This document shows positions 16,515 to 24,627 of a stretch of DNA of 34,931 nucleotides, piece after piece. Position 1 is the stretch's first letter. Each line of letters begins with the position of its first letter. A model generated the notes under the pieces. It was not told the DNA's origin. It saw only the letters and a program-made list of their open reading frames with translations, and made no database searches. Source of the DNA: Hyphomicrobiales bacterium (GTDB lineage: Bacteria; Pseudomonadota; Alphaproteobacteria; Rhizobiales; Rhizobiaceae); assembly GCA_900465685.1 (NCBI GenBank), contig UEGR01000019.1, positions 1-34,931 of the forward strand. Reading direction: 5' to 3'. Made by a program: the position numbers and the translations under genes.

Positions 16515-18164
16515 ATGGCACGCCAATTCATTTATCATATGTCCGGCCTGAACAAGGCTTACGGCGCCAAGAAGGTTATCGAAAACCTTCACCTGTCATT
16601 CTATCCAGATGCTAAGATCGGTATTCTCGGCCCCAACGGCGCCGGTAAGTCAACGATCCTCAAGATCATGGCCGGTCTCGACAAGGAATATACCGGTGAA
16701 GCGTGGCTCGCCGATGGCGCTACTTGCGGTTATCTCGCGCAGGAACCGCATCTCGACCCAGAAAAGACTGTGCTCGGCAACGTTATGGAAGGTGTGGCTG
16801 CGAAGACCGCCATTCTTGAGCGTTACAACGAGCTGATGATGAACTATTCTGATGAAACCGCCGACGAAGGCGCGGCGCTTCAGGACGTCATCGACAGCCA
16901 GAACCTCTGGGATCTGGAAAGTCAGGTTGAAATGGCGATGGAAGCGTTGCGCTGCCCGCCAGCCGATGCCGATGTCACCAAGCTTTCGGGCGGCGAGCGT
17001 CGCCGCGTTGCACTTTGCAAGCTGCTGCTTTCGAAGCCTGATCTGCTGCTGCTCGACGAACCAACCAACCACCTTGATGCTGAAACCACCGCTTGGCTGG
17101 AAAAGCATCTGCGCGAATATCAGGGCGCTGTCCTGCTCATCACGCACGATCGCTACTTCCTCGACAATGTGACCGGCTGGATTCTCGAACTCGACCGCGG
17201 TCGTGGCATTCCTTACGAAGGCAACTACTCGGCTTATCTCGAAGCCAAGGCCAAGCGTATGATTCAGGAAGGACGTGAAGAAGATTCGCGTCAGAAAGCT
17301 CTTGAACGCGAGCGCCAGTGGATCGCCGCAAGCCCCAAGGCACGTCAGGCGAAGTCGAAAGCCCGTATCAAGGCTTACGATCAGCTGGTTGAAGCTGCGG
17401 AAAACCAGCGTCCGGGCGATGCCCAGATTCTGATCCCGGCAGGCGAGCGTCTCGGCCAGGTGGTTATCGAAGCGGAAGGTCTGACCAAGTCGTTTGGCGA
17501 CCGTATGCTCATTGAAAATCTGACCTTCAAGCTGCCTCCAGGTGGCATCGTTGGTGTTATCGGCCCGAACGGCGCCGGTAAGTCGACGCTGTTCAAGATG
17601 ATCACTGGTCAGGAAAAGCCGGATTCGGGTTCGATCCGCATCGGTGATACCGTGCATCTTGGTTACGTTGATCAGAGCCGCGATCACCTCGACCCGAACA
17701 AGAATGTCTGGGAAGAAATCTCCGGCGGCAACGACATCATCAAGCTTGGCAAGTTTGAAATGAACTCGCGCGCTTATTGCGGCGCGTTCAACTTCAAGGG
17801 CGGCGATCAGCAGGCCAAGGTTGGCAATCTTTCCGGTGGTCAGCGCAACCGCGTGCATCTTGCCAAGATGCTGCAGGCAGGCGGCAACGTTCTGCTCCTC
17901 GATGAACCGACCAACGATCTTGATACGGAAACGCTGGCAGCGCTTGAAGATGCGCTCGAAAAATACGCTGGCTGCGCTGTTATCATCAGCCACGATCGCA
18001 TGTTCCTCGATCGCCTGGCGACGCATATCCTCGCTTTCGAAGGCGACAGCCATGTTGAGTGGTTCGAAGGCAACTTCGAAGACTATGAGGCGGACAAGGT
18101 CCGTCGTCTCGGACCGGAAAGCGTCAACCCGAAGCGGGTGACGTATAAGCCGCTTACCCGATAA
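16515..18164 (+). CDS. ettA: Energy-dependent translational throttle protein EttA (ABC-F)
   Basis: A 549-residue soluble ABC-F ATPase with two nucleotide-binding domains and no membrane segments. Walker A motifs GPNGAGKST occur near residues 39 and 350, signatures [11 protein letters not shown] near 157 and [12 protein letters not shown] near 438, and Walker [16 protein letters not shown] near 177. EttA binds the ribosomal E site and gates entry into elongation according to the ATP/ADP ratio. The start at 16515 gives the family N-terminus [16 protein letters not shown] and the usual length of about 555; a frame reaching to 16302 runs through the hairpins upstream and is not credible. A terminator follows nine bases after the stop codon. 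Confidence 0.95.
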   Translation: MARQFIYHMSGLNKAYGAKKVIENLHLSFYPDAKIGILGPNGAGKSTILKIMAGLDKEYTGEAWLADGATCGYLAQEPHLDPEKTVLGNVMEGVAAKTAILERYNELMMNYSDETADEGAALQDVIDSQNLWDLESQVEMAMEALRCPPADADVTKLSGGERRRVALCKLLLSKPDLLLLDEPTNHLDAETTAWLEKHLREYQGAVLLITHDRYFLDNVTGWILELDRGRGIPYEGNYSAYLEAKAKRMIQEGREEDSRQKALERERQWIAASPKARQAKSKARIKAYDQLVEAAENQRPGDAQILIPAGERLGQVVIEAEGLTKSFGDRMLIENLTFKLPPGGIVGVIGPNGAGKSTLFKMITGQEKPDSGSIRIGDTVHLGYVDQSRDHLDPNKNVWEEISGGNDIIKLGKFEMNSRAYCGAFNFKGGDQQAKVGNLSGGQRNRVHLAKMLQAGGNVLLLDEPTNDLDTETLAALEDALEKYAGCAVIISHDRMFLDRLATHILAFEGDSHVEWFEGNFEDYEADKVRRLGPESVNPKRVTYKPLTR

Positions 18165-18172
18165 TGACTTCC

Positions 18173-18199
18173 AAGGCCGGTGCATCGCACCGGCCTTTT
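18173..18199 (+). terminator. Intrinsic terminator of ettA
   Basis: GGCCGGTGC (18175-18183) pairs exactly with GCACCGGCC (18187-18195) around ATC, with AA/TT flanks and TTTT after. It lies in the 56-base gap before tam, so tam transcription depends on read-through or a promoter inside this gap. Confidence 0.9.
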
Positions 18200-18220
18200 C
18201 ATTTGATGAAAGGAAAGACG

Positions 18221-18988
18221 ATGAAAGACTGGTCCGCAAAACAGTATCTGAAGTTTGAAGATGAACGCAGCCGCCCGGCGCGCGATCTTCTGGCACAGAT
18301 ACCCCTGACAGCGCCGCGCAAGGTGGTGGATATCGGTTGTGGACCCGGCAATTCGACCGAGCTTCTCGTGGAGCGCTGGCCGGATGCGCAGATCTCGGGT
18401 TTCGATACGTCGCCCGATATGATCGACAAGGCGAAGGCCCGTTTGCCGGATGTGGAGTTCTTCATCAGCGATGCCGCCAGTTTCGAGCCGGATGCCGAAA
18501 CAGACGTGTTGTTCTCCAACGCCGTCTTCCAGTGGTTGCCCGATCATATCGAGCAGTTGCAGCGGCTTTTGTCCTTGCTGCAGCCGGGCGCATTTCTGGC
18601 GATTCAGATGCCGGATAATATGGGCGAGCAAACCCATGTCGGGATGCGCGATGTTGCCAAGACTGAGCCTTTTGCAGCCAAGATCGGCAAGACGGGCAGG
18701 GGACCTTTGCCGCCTGTCGCCACCTATTACGATGCCTTGGTCGCCGACGCGGCGCGGATTGATATCTGGCACACGATCTACAATCATCCGCTCGCCAGTG
18801 ACGATGCAATCGTGGAATGGCTCAAGGGCACCGGCCTTCGACCATTCCTCGATCCGCTGGATGCCGACGAGCAGGCGGCCTATCTCGCAGCCTATAAGGA
18901 GCGTATCGCGCCGCATTATCCGACGACTCGCGACGGCAAGGTGCTGCTTCGATTCCCGCGTATCTTCATGGTTGTTCAGAAGCGATAA
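18221..18988 (+). CDS. tam: Trans-aconitate 2-methyltransferase
   Basis: A 255-residue SAM-dependent methyltransferase matching Tam in length and in its N-terminus [24 protein letters not shown] motif I is [12 protein letters not shown] (35-46), followed by the acidic residue in SGFDTSPDM. It methylates trans-aconitate, a spontaneous by-product that inhibits aconitase in the citric acid cycle. The start at 18221 follows AGGAAAG and drops a 19-residue extension overlapping the ettA stop. A probable carboxylate transporter gene lies 300 bases downstream on the same strand. Confidence 0.92.
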   Translation: MKDWSAKQYLKFEDERSRPARDLLAQIPLTAPRKVVDIGCGPGNSTELLVERWPDAQISGFDTSPDMIDKAKARLPDVEFFISDAASFEPDAETDVLFSNAVFQWLPDHIEQLQRLLSLLQPGAFLAIQMPDNMGEQTHVGMRDVAKTEPFAAKIGKTGRGPLPPVATYYDALVADAARIDIWHTIYNHPLASDDAIVEWLKGTGLRPFLDPLDADEQAAYLAAYKERIAPHYPTTRDGKVLLRFPRIFMVVQKR

Positions 18989-19084
18989 TCATGCCGAAAC
19001 CGGTCACTACACGGGGATGTGATTGATGCTCTCCGTGTCGATGGTCGGGTTGATCTAGAATTTTTCCAATTATTTCAAAGAACT

Positions 19085-19123
19085 GCGGTGGGCGGTGGCA
19101 GTTGAATTGCCATCGCCCGCTTT
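19085..19123 (+). terminator. Hairpin after tam
   Basis: GGGCGGTGGCA (19090-19100) pairs with TGCCATCGCCC (19108-19118), one G-T pair included, around a seven-base loop. The tail GCTTTGCTATT is only partly T-rich. It is the best terminator candidate for tam. Confidence 0.6.
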
Positions 19124-19195
19124 GCTATTGCTTATAAGTCAATAGATTGCATGCAAACGATTTTGCACCTATGGTCTGGTCGCATTCTGGACCTG

Positions 19196-19208
19196 CGCTA
19201 AATTAGCG
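19196..19208. promoter_or_regulatory. 13-base palindrome upstream of the transporter gene
   Basis: CGCTAA and TTAGCG flank a single A, forming a perfect odd palindrome 84 bases before the transporter start. The remaining part of this 300-base gap holds no gene. The palindrome is a candidate operator for a dimeric regulator. Confidence 0.35.
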
Positions 19209-19291
19209 AGCATCCTTATAACGTTGCGTCATCCAACATTATCGCTGTCGTTCGATGTGGGTAGCAGAATCCGCTTTTGGGAGTTTTTAAC

Positions 19292-20632
19292 ATGAGCAAT
19301 GCAGGAACGCATGAGGATGCCAATGGCGAGGTCGAAGCGGCGCATGACGCCCACGATACGCGCCGTCGTGTCTATGCGATTGTGGCCAGTGCCTCGGGTA
19401 ATCTGGTCGAATGGTATGATTTCTATGTTTATTCGTTTGGTGCGCTTTACTTCGCGTCGCAGTTTTTCCCCGCTGAGGATCAGACCAGTCAGCTTTTGAA
19501 CGCGGCTGCGATTTTCGCGGCAGGCTTTCTGATGCGCCCGATCGGCGGCTGGTTGTTTGGCCGTATCGCCGACAAGCTGGGCCGTCGCACATCGATGCTG
19601 ATTTCCGTCACCATGATGTGTTTCGGCTCGTTTGCCATCGCTATTCTGCCGACCTACGCATCGATTGGTGTGTTGGCTCCGGTGCTGTTGCTGATCGTGC
19701 GTCTGTTGCAGGGCCTTTCGGTCGGCGGCGAATATGGCACGACCGCGACCTATATGAGTGAAGTGGCGCTTGCAGGCCGTCGCGGCTTCTTCTCGTCGTT
19801 TCAGTATGTCACGCTGATCGGCGGCCAGCTTCTGGCCGTGCTGGTAATTGTGCTCCTCCAGTTCATGCTCACATCCGAGCAGCTTCATTCCTGGGGCTGG
19901 CGCATCCCGTTCGCAATCGGCGGTCTTGCGGCCATCGTGGCGCTCTTTCTGCGCCGCACGCTGCATGAAACCACGACTGAAGAAACCCGCAACAGCAAGG
20001 CTGCCGGCAGCTTCGCCACCATCTGGAAGCATCACCGCAAGGCGTTTCTGGTCGTTGTCGGTTTCACGGCAGGTGGTTCGCTCGCCTTCTATACCTTCAC
20101 CACCTATATGCAGAAATATCTGGTCAACACCGCCGGTATGAGCAAGGAAACCGCCAGTGAAACGATGACCTTCGTGCTGCTGGCCTATATGCTCATGCAG
20201 CCGCTGTTCGGCGCGCTGTCCGACAAGGTTGGTCGCAAGACCATGATGATCGGCTTCGGCGGTATTTCGATCCTCACGACGATCCCTTTGATGACGCTGA
20301 TCGGCTCAGTGCAAAGCTCGACCATGGCCTTCATCTATATCGTGATCGCGCTGGCTGTGGTGAGCATGTACACCTCCATCAGCGGTATCGTGAAAGCCGA
20401 GCTTTTCCCGGCGGAAGTGCGCGCACTCGGCGTTGGTTTCTCCTACGCTATCGCCAATGCGATCTTTGGTGGCACGGCGGAATATGTCGCGCTGTGGTTC
20501 AAGCAGCAGGGCATGGAAAGCGGCTTCTTCTGGTACGTGACCATCATGATGGTCATCGTCTTCGCGGTCAGCATCTTCATGCCGAACCCGCGCAAGCACG
20601 GCTATCTGCAAGGGCATGGGTCTGTCGATTAA
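19292..20632 (+). CDS. MFS transporter of the metabolite:H+ symporter family (alpha-ketoglutarate permease-like)
   Basis: A 446-residue permease with about twelve membrane segments. The N-terminal [21 protein letters not shown] stretch (start and end: [16 protein letters not shown]) and the [15 protein letters not shown] loop place it in the MHS family with KgtP, ProP and Shi[13 protein letters not shown] in helix 5 is also typical. It would import an organic acid or betaine with protons; alpha-ketoglutarate-type substrates are the usual annotation but cannot be proven from sequence. The start at 19292 has GGGAG about nine bases upstream. A bidirectional terminator follows. Confidence 0.85.
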   Translation: MSNAGTHEDANGEVEAAHDAHDTRRRVYAIVASASGNLVEWYDFYVYSFGALYFASQFFPAEDQTSQLLNAAAIFAAGFLMRPIGGWLFGRIADKLGRRTSMLISVTMMCFGSFAIAILPTYASIGVLAPVLLLIVRLLQGLSVGGEYGTTATYMSEVALAGRRGFFSSFQYVTLIGGQLLAVLVIVLLQFMLTSEQLHSWGWRIPFAIGGLAAIVALFLRRTLHETTTEETRNSKAAGSFATIWKHHRKAFLVVVGFTAGGSLAFYTFTTYMQKYLVNTAGMSKETASETMTFVLLAYMLMQPLFGALSDKVGRKTMMIGFGGISILTTIPLMTLIGSVQSSTMAFIYIVIALAVVSMYTSISGIVKAELFPAEVRALGVGFSYAIANAIFGGTAEYVALWFKQQGMESGFFWYVTIMMVIVFAVSIFMPNPRKHGYLQGHGSVD

Positions 20633-20655
20633 GCAGACCAACACCGAAAACAATC

Positions 20656-20681
20656 AAAACGCCGCCTCCGGGCGGCGTTTT
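20656..20681. terminator. Bidirectional terminator between convergent genes
   Basis: AAAACGCCGCC (20656-20666) pairs with GGCGGCGTTTT (20671-20681) around TCCG. A-runs and T-runs on both sides let it work in both directions, ending the transporter gene and the DUF2293 gene whose stop codon it touches. Confidence 0.92.
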
Positions 20682-21004
20682 CACATCTCCACCGCTTCGT
20701 CGTCTTCCGGCGACAAAAGCCGTGTTGCGCGCCATTCCGTCAGCTTTGAATTGATTGCATCCAGCACGAAGAAGCGGGCGGAATCCTTGTCGTATCCGTC
20801 ATCGCGCAACGTGTCGTAATCGGTATGGGCATGGCGCACATGCGCCACAGTGGCAAGCCATACCGCCGTGGATGGCGGCAGCGTCTTCATATGCGGGGCG
20901 AGAGCCGCCGCTCTGATCGGCTCGGAATCTGAATAGGGAACCGCCGGAAGCAGCAATGTGAGCGATTTGGCGATTGCCTTTTGACGCATAGTGCTCGCAC
21001 GCAT
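20681..21004 (-). CDS. DUF2293 domain protein
   Basis: A 107-residue protein. The segment VAHVRHAHTDYDTLRDDGYDKDSARFFV (marked by HVRHAHTDYD and DSARFFV) followed by INSKLTEWR is the DUF2293 signature; the family has no known function. It is acidic at the C-terminus (SPEDDEAVEM). The start at 21004 is preferred since AAGGA lies eight bases before it; a longer frame begins at 21094, inside the ArsR-type operator. It is divergent from the ArsR-methyltransferase gene, and its promoter must share that 150-base region. Confidence 0.75.
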   Translation of the reverse strand: MRASTMRQKAIAKSLTLLLPAVPYSDSEPIRAAALAPHMKTLPPSTAVWLATVAHVRHAHTDYDTLRDDGYDKDSARFFVLDAINSKLTEWRATRLLSPEDDEAVEM

Positions 21005-21091
21005 GGCGCTTTCCTTTTCTCCATTCGCTGTGAACGAATCCCCAGCTCGATTCATTCTGCCATGAAAAGCGCTTGCATAGGAATGTCTTTC

Positions 21092-21113
21092 CATATAAAC
21101 ATATCTTTATATG
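21092..21113. promoter_or_regulatory. Inverted repeat operator, CATATAAA-N6-TTTATATG
   Basis: CATATAAA (21092-21099) is mirrored exactly by TTTATATG (21106-21113). It lies 48 bases before the ArsR-methyltransferase start, and an AT-rich dyad of this size is what ArsR-family repressors bind. Methionine-cycle regulators of the ArsR family (SahR type) act on comparable sites, so self-regulation of the operon with metF is likely. Confidence 0.65.
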
Positions 21114-21160
21114 TTTTTAAGCGCAGCGTGGGTTGCGCACCCAACGGAAGAGCTGAAGAT

Positions 21161-22243
21161 ATGGCCGGTTTGCAATTGCAACTCGATCAGATGGTGGATG
21201 TGTTGAAGGCGGTGGCAGAGCCAAGCCGGCTGCGCATTCTGGCGCTTCTGGCGCGGGGTGACCTGACGGTTTCCGATCTGACGACCATTCTCGGCCAGTC
21301 GCAGCCGCGCGTGTCACGCCATCTCAAGCTATTGGGCGAAGCAGACCTCATCGACCGCTATCAGGAAGGGGCATGGGCCTATTTCCGGTTGGCGGATAAT
21401 GCGATTTGCGGTGATCTGGCGCGCGGCTTGCTGGCGCGTCTCGACCGCTCCGATGCTCTTGTCGAGCGCGATCTGGAGCGGCTTTCACAGGTCAAGTCCA
21501 GCCGTCAGGAAAAGGCAGCGGCCTATTTCAGCGCCAATGCGGGTAGCTGGGGCGAAATCCGCAAACTGCATGTTTCGGAGAATGCGGTTGAAACCGCACT
21601 CAAGAAAATCGTCGGCGAAAAGCCGTTTCAAGCCATGCTCGATGTCGGAACCGGCACCGGGCGCTTGCTGGAGCTTTTCGCACCGCTTTATGCACGCGGT
21701 CTTGGCATCGACATCAATCGCGACATGCTGGCCGTCGCCCGTGCCAATCTCGATCTTGCGGCCATCGGCAATGCGCAGGTGCGCCAGGGCGATGTTTATG
21801 CCCTGCCGGTCGAACGCGAGAGCTTCGATCTGGTGACGATCCATCAGGTGCTACACTTTCTGGACGATCCGCTTTCGGCGATCCGCGAAGGCGCGCGGGC
21901 GCTGCGCCCGAATGGTCGTTTACTGATCGTCGATTTTGCGCCGCATACGCTCGAATTCTTACGCGAAGACCATGCGCATTTGCGCCTCGGCTTCAGCGAC
22001 GAGCAGATGCTGGGCTGGATGAAGGAAGCTGGCCTTGAGCCTGAAAAGACGCTGGAACTCAAGCATGATCCCGAAAAGTTGTCAGACTTTTCGGACAAGA
22101 TCATGCGTAAAAACAATGAGACTGCCCCGAAGGGTGCAAGCGGCGATGAGGGACTGACCGTCAAGCTTTGGCTTGCGCGCGATCCGCGCCTTCTCATTGC
22201 CGATCCGGCAACGAATGAATCAAGCATGACGGAGACAGTGTGA
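21161..22243 (+). CDS. ArsR-family regulator fused to SAM-dependent methyltransferase
   Basis: A 360-residue two-domain protein. Residues 10-80 form a winged helix of ArsR type (AVAEPSRLRILALLARGDLTVSDL, recognition helix QPRVSRHLKLL). Residues 125-270 form a class I methyltransferase (MLDVGTGTGRLLELF, then GIDINRDML and DVYALPVERESFDLV). There is only one cysteine in the DNA-binding domain, so metal sensing by the usual Cys sites is unlikely. The gene overlaps metF by one base (TGATG). The pairing suggests that SAM or S-adenosylhomocysteine bound in the methyltransferase domain tunes repression of methionine genes; this is inference. Residues 301-318 (KHDPEKLSDFSDKIMRKN) are encoded by a palindromic repeat. 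ATG at 21161 is the first start past the operator. Confidence 0.88.
   Translation: MAGLQLQLDQMVDVLKAVAEPSRLRILALLARGDLTVSDLTTILGQSQPRVSRHLKLLGEADLIDRYQEGAWAYFRLADNAICGDLARGLLARLDRSDALVERDLERLSQVKSSRQEKAAAYFSANAGSWGEIRKLHVSENAVETALKKIVGEKPFQAMLDVGTGTGRLLELFAPLYARGLGIDINRDMLAVARANLDLAAIGNAQVRQGDVYALPVERESFDLVTIHQVLHFLDDPLSAIREGARALRPNGRLLIVDFAPHTLEFLREDHAHLRLGFSDEQMLGWMKEAGLEPEKTLELKHDPEKLSDFSDKIMRKNNETAPKGASGDEGLTVKLWLARDPRLLIADPATNESSMTETV
22063..22106. repeat. Palindromic repeat embedded in coding sequence
   Basis: GCATGATC (22063-22070) is mirrored by GATCATGC (22099-22106), and CCGAAAAG (22071-22078) by CTTTTCGG (22087-22094). This is the same family as the intergenic palindromes at 33,399 and 14,948, yet here it lies in frame inside the ArsR-methyltransferase gene and is translated as a Lys/Asp-rich segment near the C-terminus. 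Confidence 0.8.
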
Positions 22244-23154
22244 TGGGTTTTTATGGTCTTTCCCGCCGACCGGATGTCGGCCAGACCACCCGGGTATCAT
22301 TCGAATTCTTTCCGCCCAAATCGGAAGAGATGGAACAGCGCCTCTGGGAAACGGTCACACGGCTGGCGCCTTTGCAACCGGAATTCGTGTCCGTCACCTA
22401 TGGTGCGGGCGGCTCGACGCGTGAGCGTACAATCCGCACCGTTGCACGCATTCTGAAGGAAACCGATATCCAGCCTGCGGCGCATCTGACCTGTGTGGAT
22501 GCAACGCGCGAGGAAGTCGACCGTGTGGTGCGCGAGTTCGCCGATCTCGGCGTCAACCGTTTCGTGGCCCTGCGCGGTGATCCGGCTGCGGGTATTGGCG
22601 AAAAATATGTGCCGACAAGCGGCGGTTATCTGAATGGCGCTGATCTGGTCGGCGGTCTGCGCCAGATTTCAGATTTTGATATTTCGGTTTCGGCCTATCC
22701 GGAAAAGCATCCGGAAAGCCCCGATTTCGCAACCGATATCGACATGCTGAAGCGCAAGGTGGACGCTGGCGCAACTCGCGCCATCACGCAGTTCTTCTTC
22801 GAAAACGATCTTTATGAGCGTTATGTCGAGCGCGTGCGCCGGGCGGGGATTTATATCCCCATCGTTCCGGGCGTTTTGCCGGTGCATAATTTCAAGCAGG
22901 TCAAGAATTTCTGCGCTCGTTCCGCGACGCATATTCCGGCCTGGCTGGCAGAGCGCTTCGACGGGCTGGAAAACGACCCGCAGACGCATCAGCTGGTGGC
23001 TGCGGCCATTGCCGCCGAACAGGTCATGGACCTGATCGAGCGCGGCGTGCAGGATTTCCATTTCTATACGATGAACCGCGCTGATCTGCCTTATGCGATC
23101 TGCCATATGATCGGTATTCGCCCGAAGACCGAAGCGGCCTTGGAGCCTGCGTAA
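22243..23154 (+). CDS. metF: Methylenetetrahydrofolate reductase
   Basis: A 303-residue flavoenzyme that reduces 5,10-methylene-THF to 5-methyl-THF, the methyl donor for methionine synthesis. The N-terminal VSFEFFPPKSEEME carries the catalytic glutamate, SVTYGAGGSTRERT and HLTCVDATREEV line the barrel, and FVALRGDP is the folate/FAD region. ITQFFFENDLYERYV and FYTMNRADLPYAIC close the family pattern. Length matches bacterial MetF. Its ATG overlaps the stop of the ArsR-methyltransferase gene, with GGAG eight bases before, so the two are one operon. A GTG one codon earlier (22240) is an alternative. Confidence 0.95.
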   Translation: MGFYGLSRRPDVGQTTRVSFEFFPPKSEEMEQRLWETVTRLAPLQPEFVSVTYGAGGSTRERTIRTVARILKETDIQPAAHLTCVDATREEVDRVVREFADLGVNRFVALRGDPAAGIGEKYVPTSGGYLNGADLVGGLRQISDFDISVSAYPEKHPESPDFATDIDMLKRKVDAGATRAITQFFFENDLYERYVERVRRAGIYIPIVPGVLPVHNFKQVKNFCARSATHIPAWLAERFDGLENDPQTHQLVAAAIAAEQVMDLIERGVQDFHFYTMNRADLPYAICHMIGIRPKTEAALEPA

Positions 23155-23175
23155 AATCCTTGCATGACCAAGAAA

Positions 23176-23200
23176 AAAGCCCGCCGTTTCGGCGGGCTTT
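23176..23200 (+). terminator. Intrinsic terminator of metF
   Basis: AAAGCCCGCCG (23176-23186) pairs with CGGCGGGCTTT (23190-23200) around TTT, with further Ts in CTGTTTC. It starts 22 bases after the stop codon. Confidence 0.92.
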
Positions 23201-23265
23201 CTGTTTCTTGCGAGACCGGTCTATCCTCGAAACCTGTGTCGCCGTAATCGTCTGATGCGCCTGCT

Positions 23266-23352
23266 TTACGGTATGACGCCTGCTATCAACGCTGCAACAA
23301 ATGCAAATGCTGCACAGATCATGAGGACATTCAAAGATCGTGTCAGTCCCAT
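23266..23352 (-). CDS. Putative 28-residue single-span membrane protein
   Basis: A small open frame reading MGLTRSLNVLMICAAFAF then VAALIAGVIP. AAGGAG sits exactly eight bases before the ATG, the best ribosome site near here, and almost the whole product is one hydrophobic helix after a short basic N-terminus. The longer frame to 23457 lacks a ribosome site. I know no named family with certainty; similar tiny membrane peptides occur in other Hyphomicrobiales. It stands alone in the 468-base gap between metF and the AEC transporter, and the rest of that gap (23,353-23,622) is AT-rich and shows no gene. Confidence 0.6.
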   Translation of the reverse strand: MGLTRSLNVLMICAAFAFVAALIAGVIP

Positions 23353-23622
23353 CGGTCTGTCTCCTTCATATGCGCCAGACAAGCGTCCGGCACGCGCTGG
23401 TAGAGATTGGAATCTAAGCGCAAAAAGCCGAGAACAAAAGAAGATTTCGTGCTGCAACTTGGCGTGATTGTGAAAAAAACCTTCTGTTTACCACCTAAGT
23501 TATTGAAATTTCTGACCTGAAAAATCTGTTCACATTTCATGAAAAAGACACAGAACTGACAGGATTTACGGGGTAATCGCCACAATTTCCACAGGCTGTT
23601 TGCAGCGATACCCCACTTTTCG

Positions 23623-24558
23623 TCAGCGGATCAGGGCGAGAAACGCCGACAGAGTCACCACGGAAATGACCGTCGAATAGAGAATGACATTGGAGGTGAT
23701 GGCCGCCTCACGCCGATAATGTTCGGCGAGCATGAAAGGGCCGGTGCCCGTCGGCAAGGCGGCGAGAAGGGCGGCGCTTTCCGCCATAAGCGGCGGCAGT
23801 CCGAAGACATAGACGGCAAGCAGCCATGTGGCGAGCGGCTGGACGATCAGCTTGACTGAAACGAGGAAGGCAATGGCGTTGACGCTTTCGCGCTCGACCT
23901 TGCGCGACTGCGCGAGGAACAGGCCAAGCGCTACAAGCGCGCAAGGCGATGCTGCGCCACCGAGCATTTTCAGAAAAGTTTCGGCAGGGGCGGGGATCGT
24001 CAACCCGAGGAAAGAGAAGATCGCTCCAAGTGCTGGTGCAAACAGCAGTGGATTGCGGATGAGGGACCGGACGACTTTCCAGACGAGATGAAACGGCTTT
24101 TTCTCGGTTTGCAGGCCGATTTCAATCAGCACGATCGCAAAGGCGAAAGTGACGCAAACGGTGATGATGATCGAGATGGTGGTTGCGGCCAGAACGCCGG
24201 AGCCGAAAGCGATCATCGACAGCGGAATGCCCATATAGCCCGTATTGGGATAGGCGGCATTGAGGCCGTCGAGTGCGGTATCGGCAAGCGGCAGCTTTCC
24301 GCGCAACCGCACCAGAAAGGGCAGGACGAAGGCGATGGCGCTGCTCAGCAGAAAGACAGCGATGAAGCCCGGCTGCCAGAGTTCGCTGCCATGCGTATTG
24401 GCCATGATGTCGAACAGAAGTGCAGGTAGCGCCAGATAGACCACGAAGCGGTTCAGCTCTGCAATGGCGTGTGGTCCCAGTATTTTCAGCTTGAACGCGC
24501 CCCATCCGGAAAAAATGAGCGCAAATACGGGCAGGACAACGAGCAGGGTAGTGAGCAT
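23623..24558 (-). CDS. AEC (auxin efflux carrier) family transporter
   Basis: A 311-residue inner-membrane protein with about ten hydrophobic segments in two halves. NRFVVYLALPALLFDIMAN near residue 40, LNAAYPNTGYMGIPLSM near 105 and ALPTGTGPFMLAEHY near 270 are AEC-family features. Bacterial AEC members export or take up malonate, malate or other carboxylates; the substrate here is not visible. The start has no strong ribosome site. It follows the lytic transglycosylase on the same strand but a terminator hairpin lies between. Confidence 0.85.
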   Translation of the reverse strand: MLTTLLVVLPVFALIFSGWGAFKLKILGPHAIAELNRFVVYLALPALLFDIMANTHGSELWQPGFIAVFLLSSAIAFVLPFLVRLRGKLPLADTALDGLNAAYPNTGYMGIPLSMIAFGSGVLAATTISIIITVCVTFAFAIVLIEIGLQTEKKPFHLVWKVVRSLIRNPLLFAPALGAIFSFLGLTIPAPAETFLKMLGGAASPCALVALGLFLAQSRKVERESVNAIAFLVSVKLIVQPLATWLLAVYVFGLPPLMAESAALLAALPTGTGPFMLAEHYRREAAITSNVILYSTVISVVTLSAFLALIR

Positions 24559-24592
24559 GAAACAGGCATTCGTGGTGAGAGCAGAATAGGAA

Positions 24593-24618
24593 AAGGCGCG
24601 GGGATGATCCCGCGCCTT
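24593..24618 (-). terminator. Terminator of the MltB-like gene
   Basis: AAGGCGCGGG (24593-24602) pairs with CCCGCGCCTT (24609-24618). Read on the minus strand, the stem is followed by TTCC and T-rich sequence. It lies ten bases after the stop of the transglycosylase gene. Confidence 0.8.
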
Positions 24619-24627
24619 ATGATGTGC

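Noticed and set aside
16650..18296. 548-codon open frame antisense to ettA
   Set aside because: It lies wholly opposite a clear ABC-F gene with intact motifs; long antisense frames are expected in GC-rich coding DNA. No ribosome site or recognisable domain.
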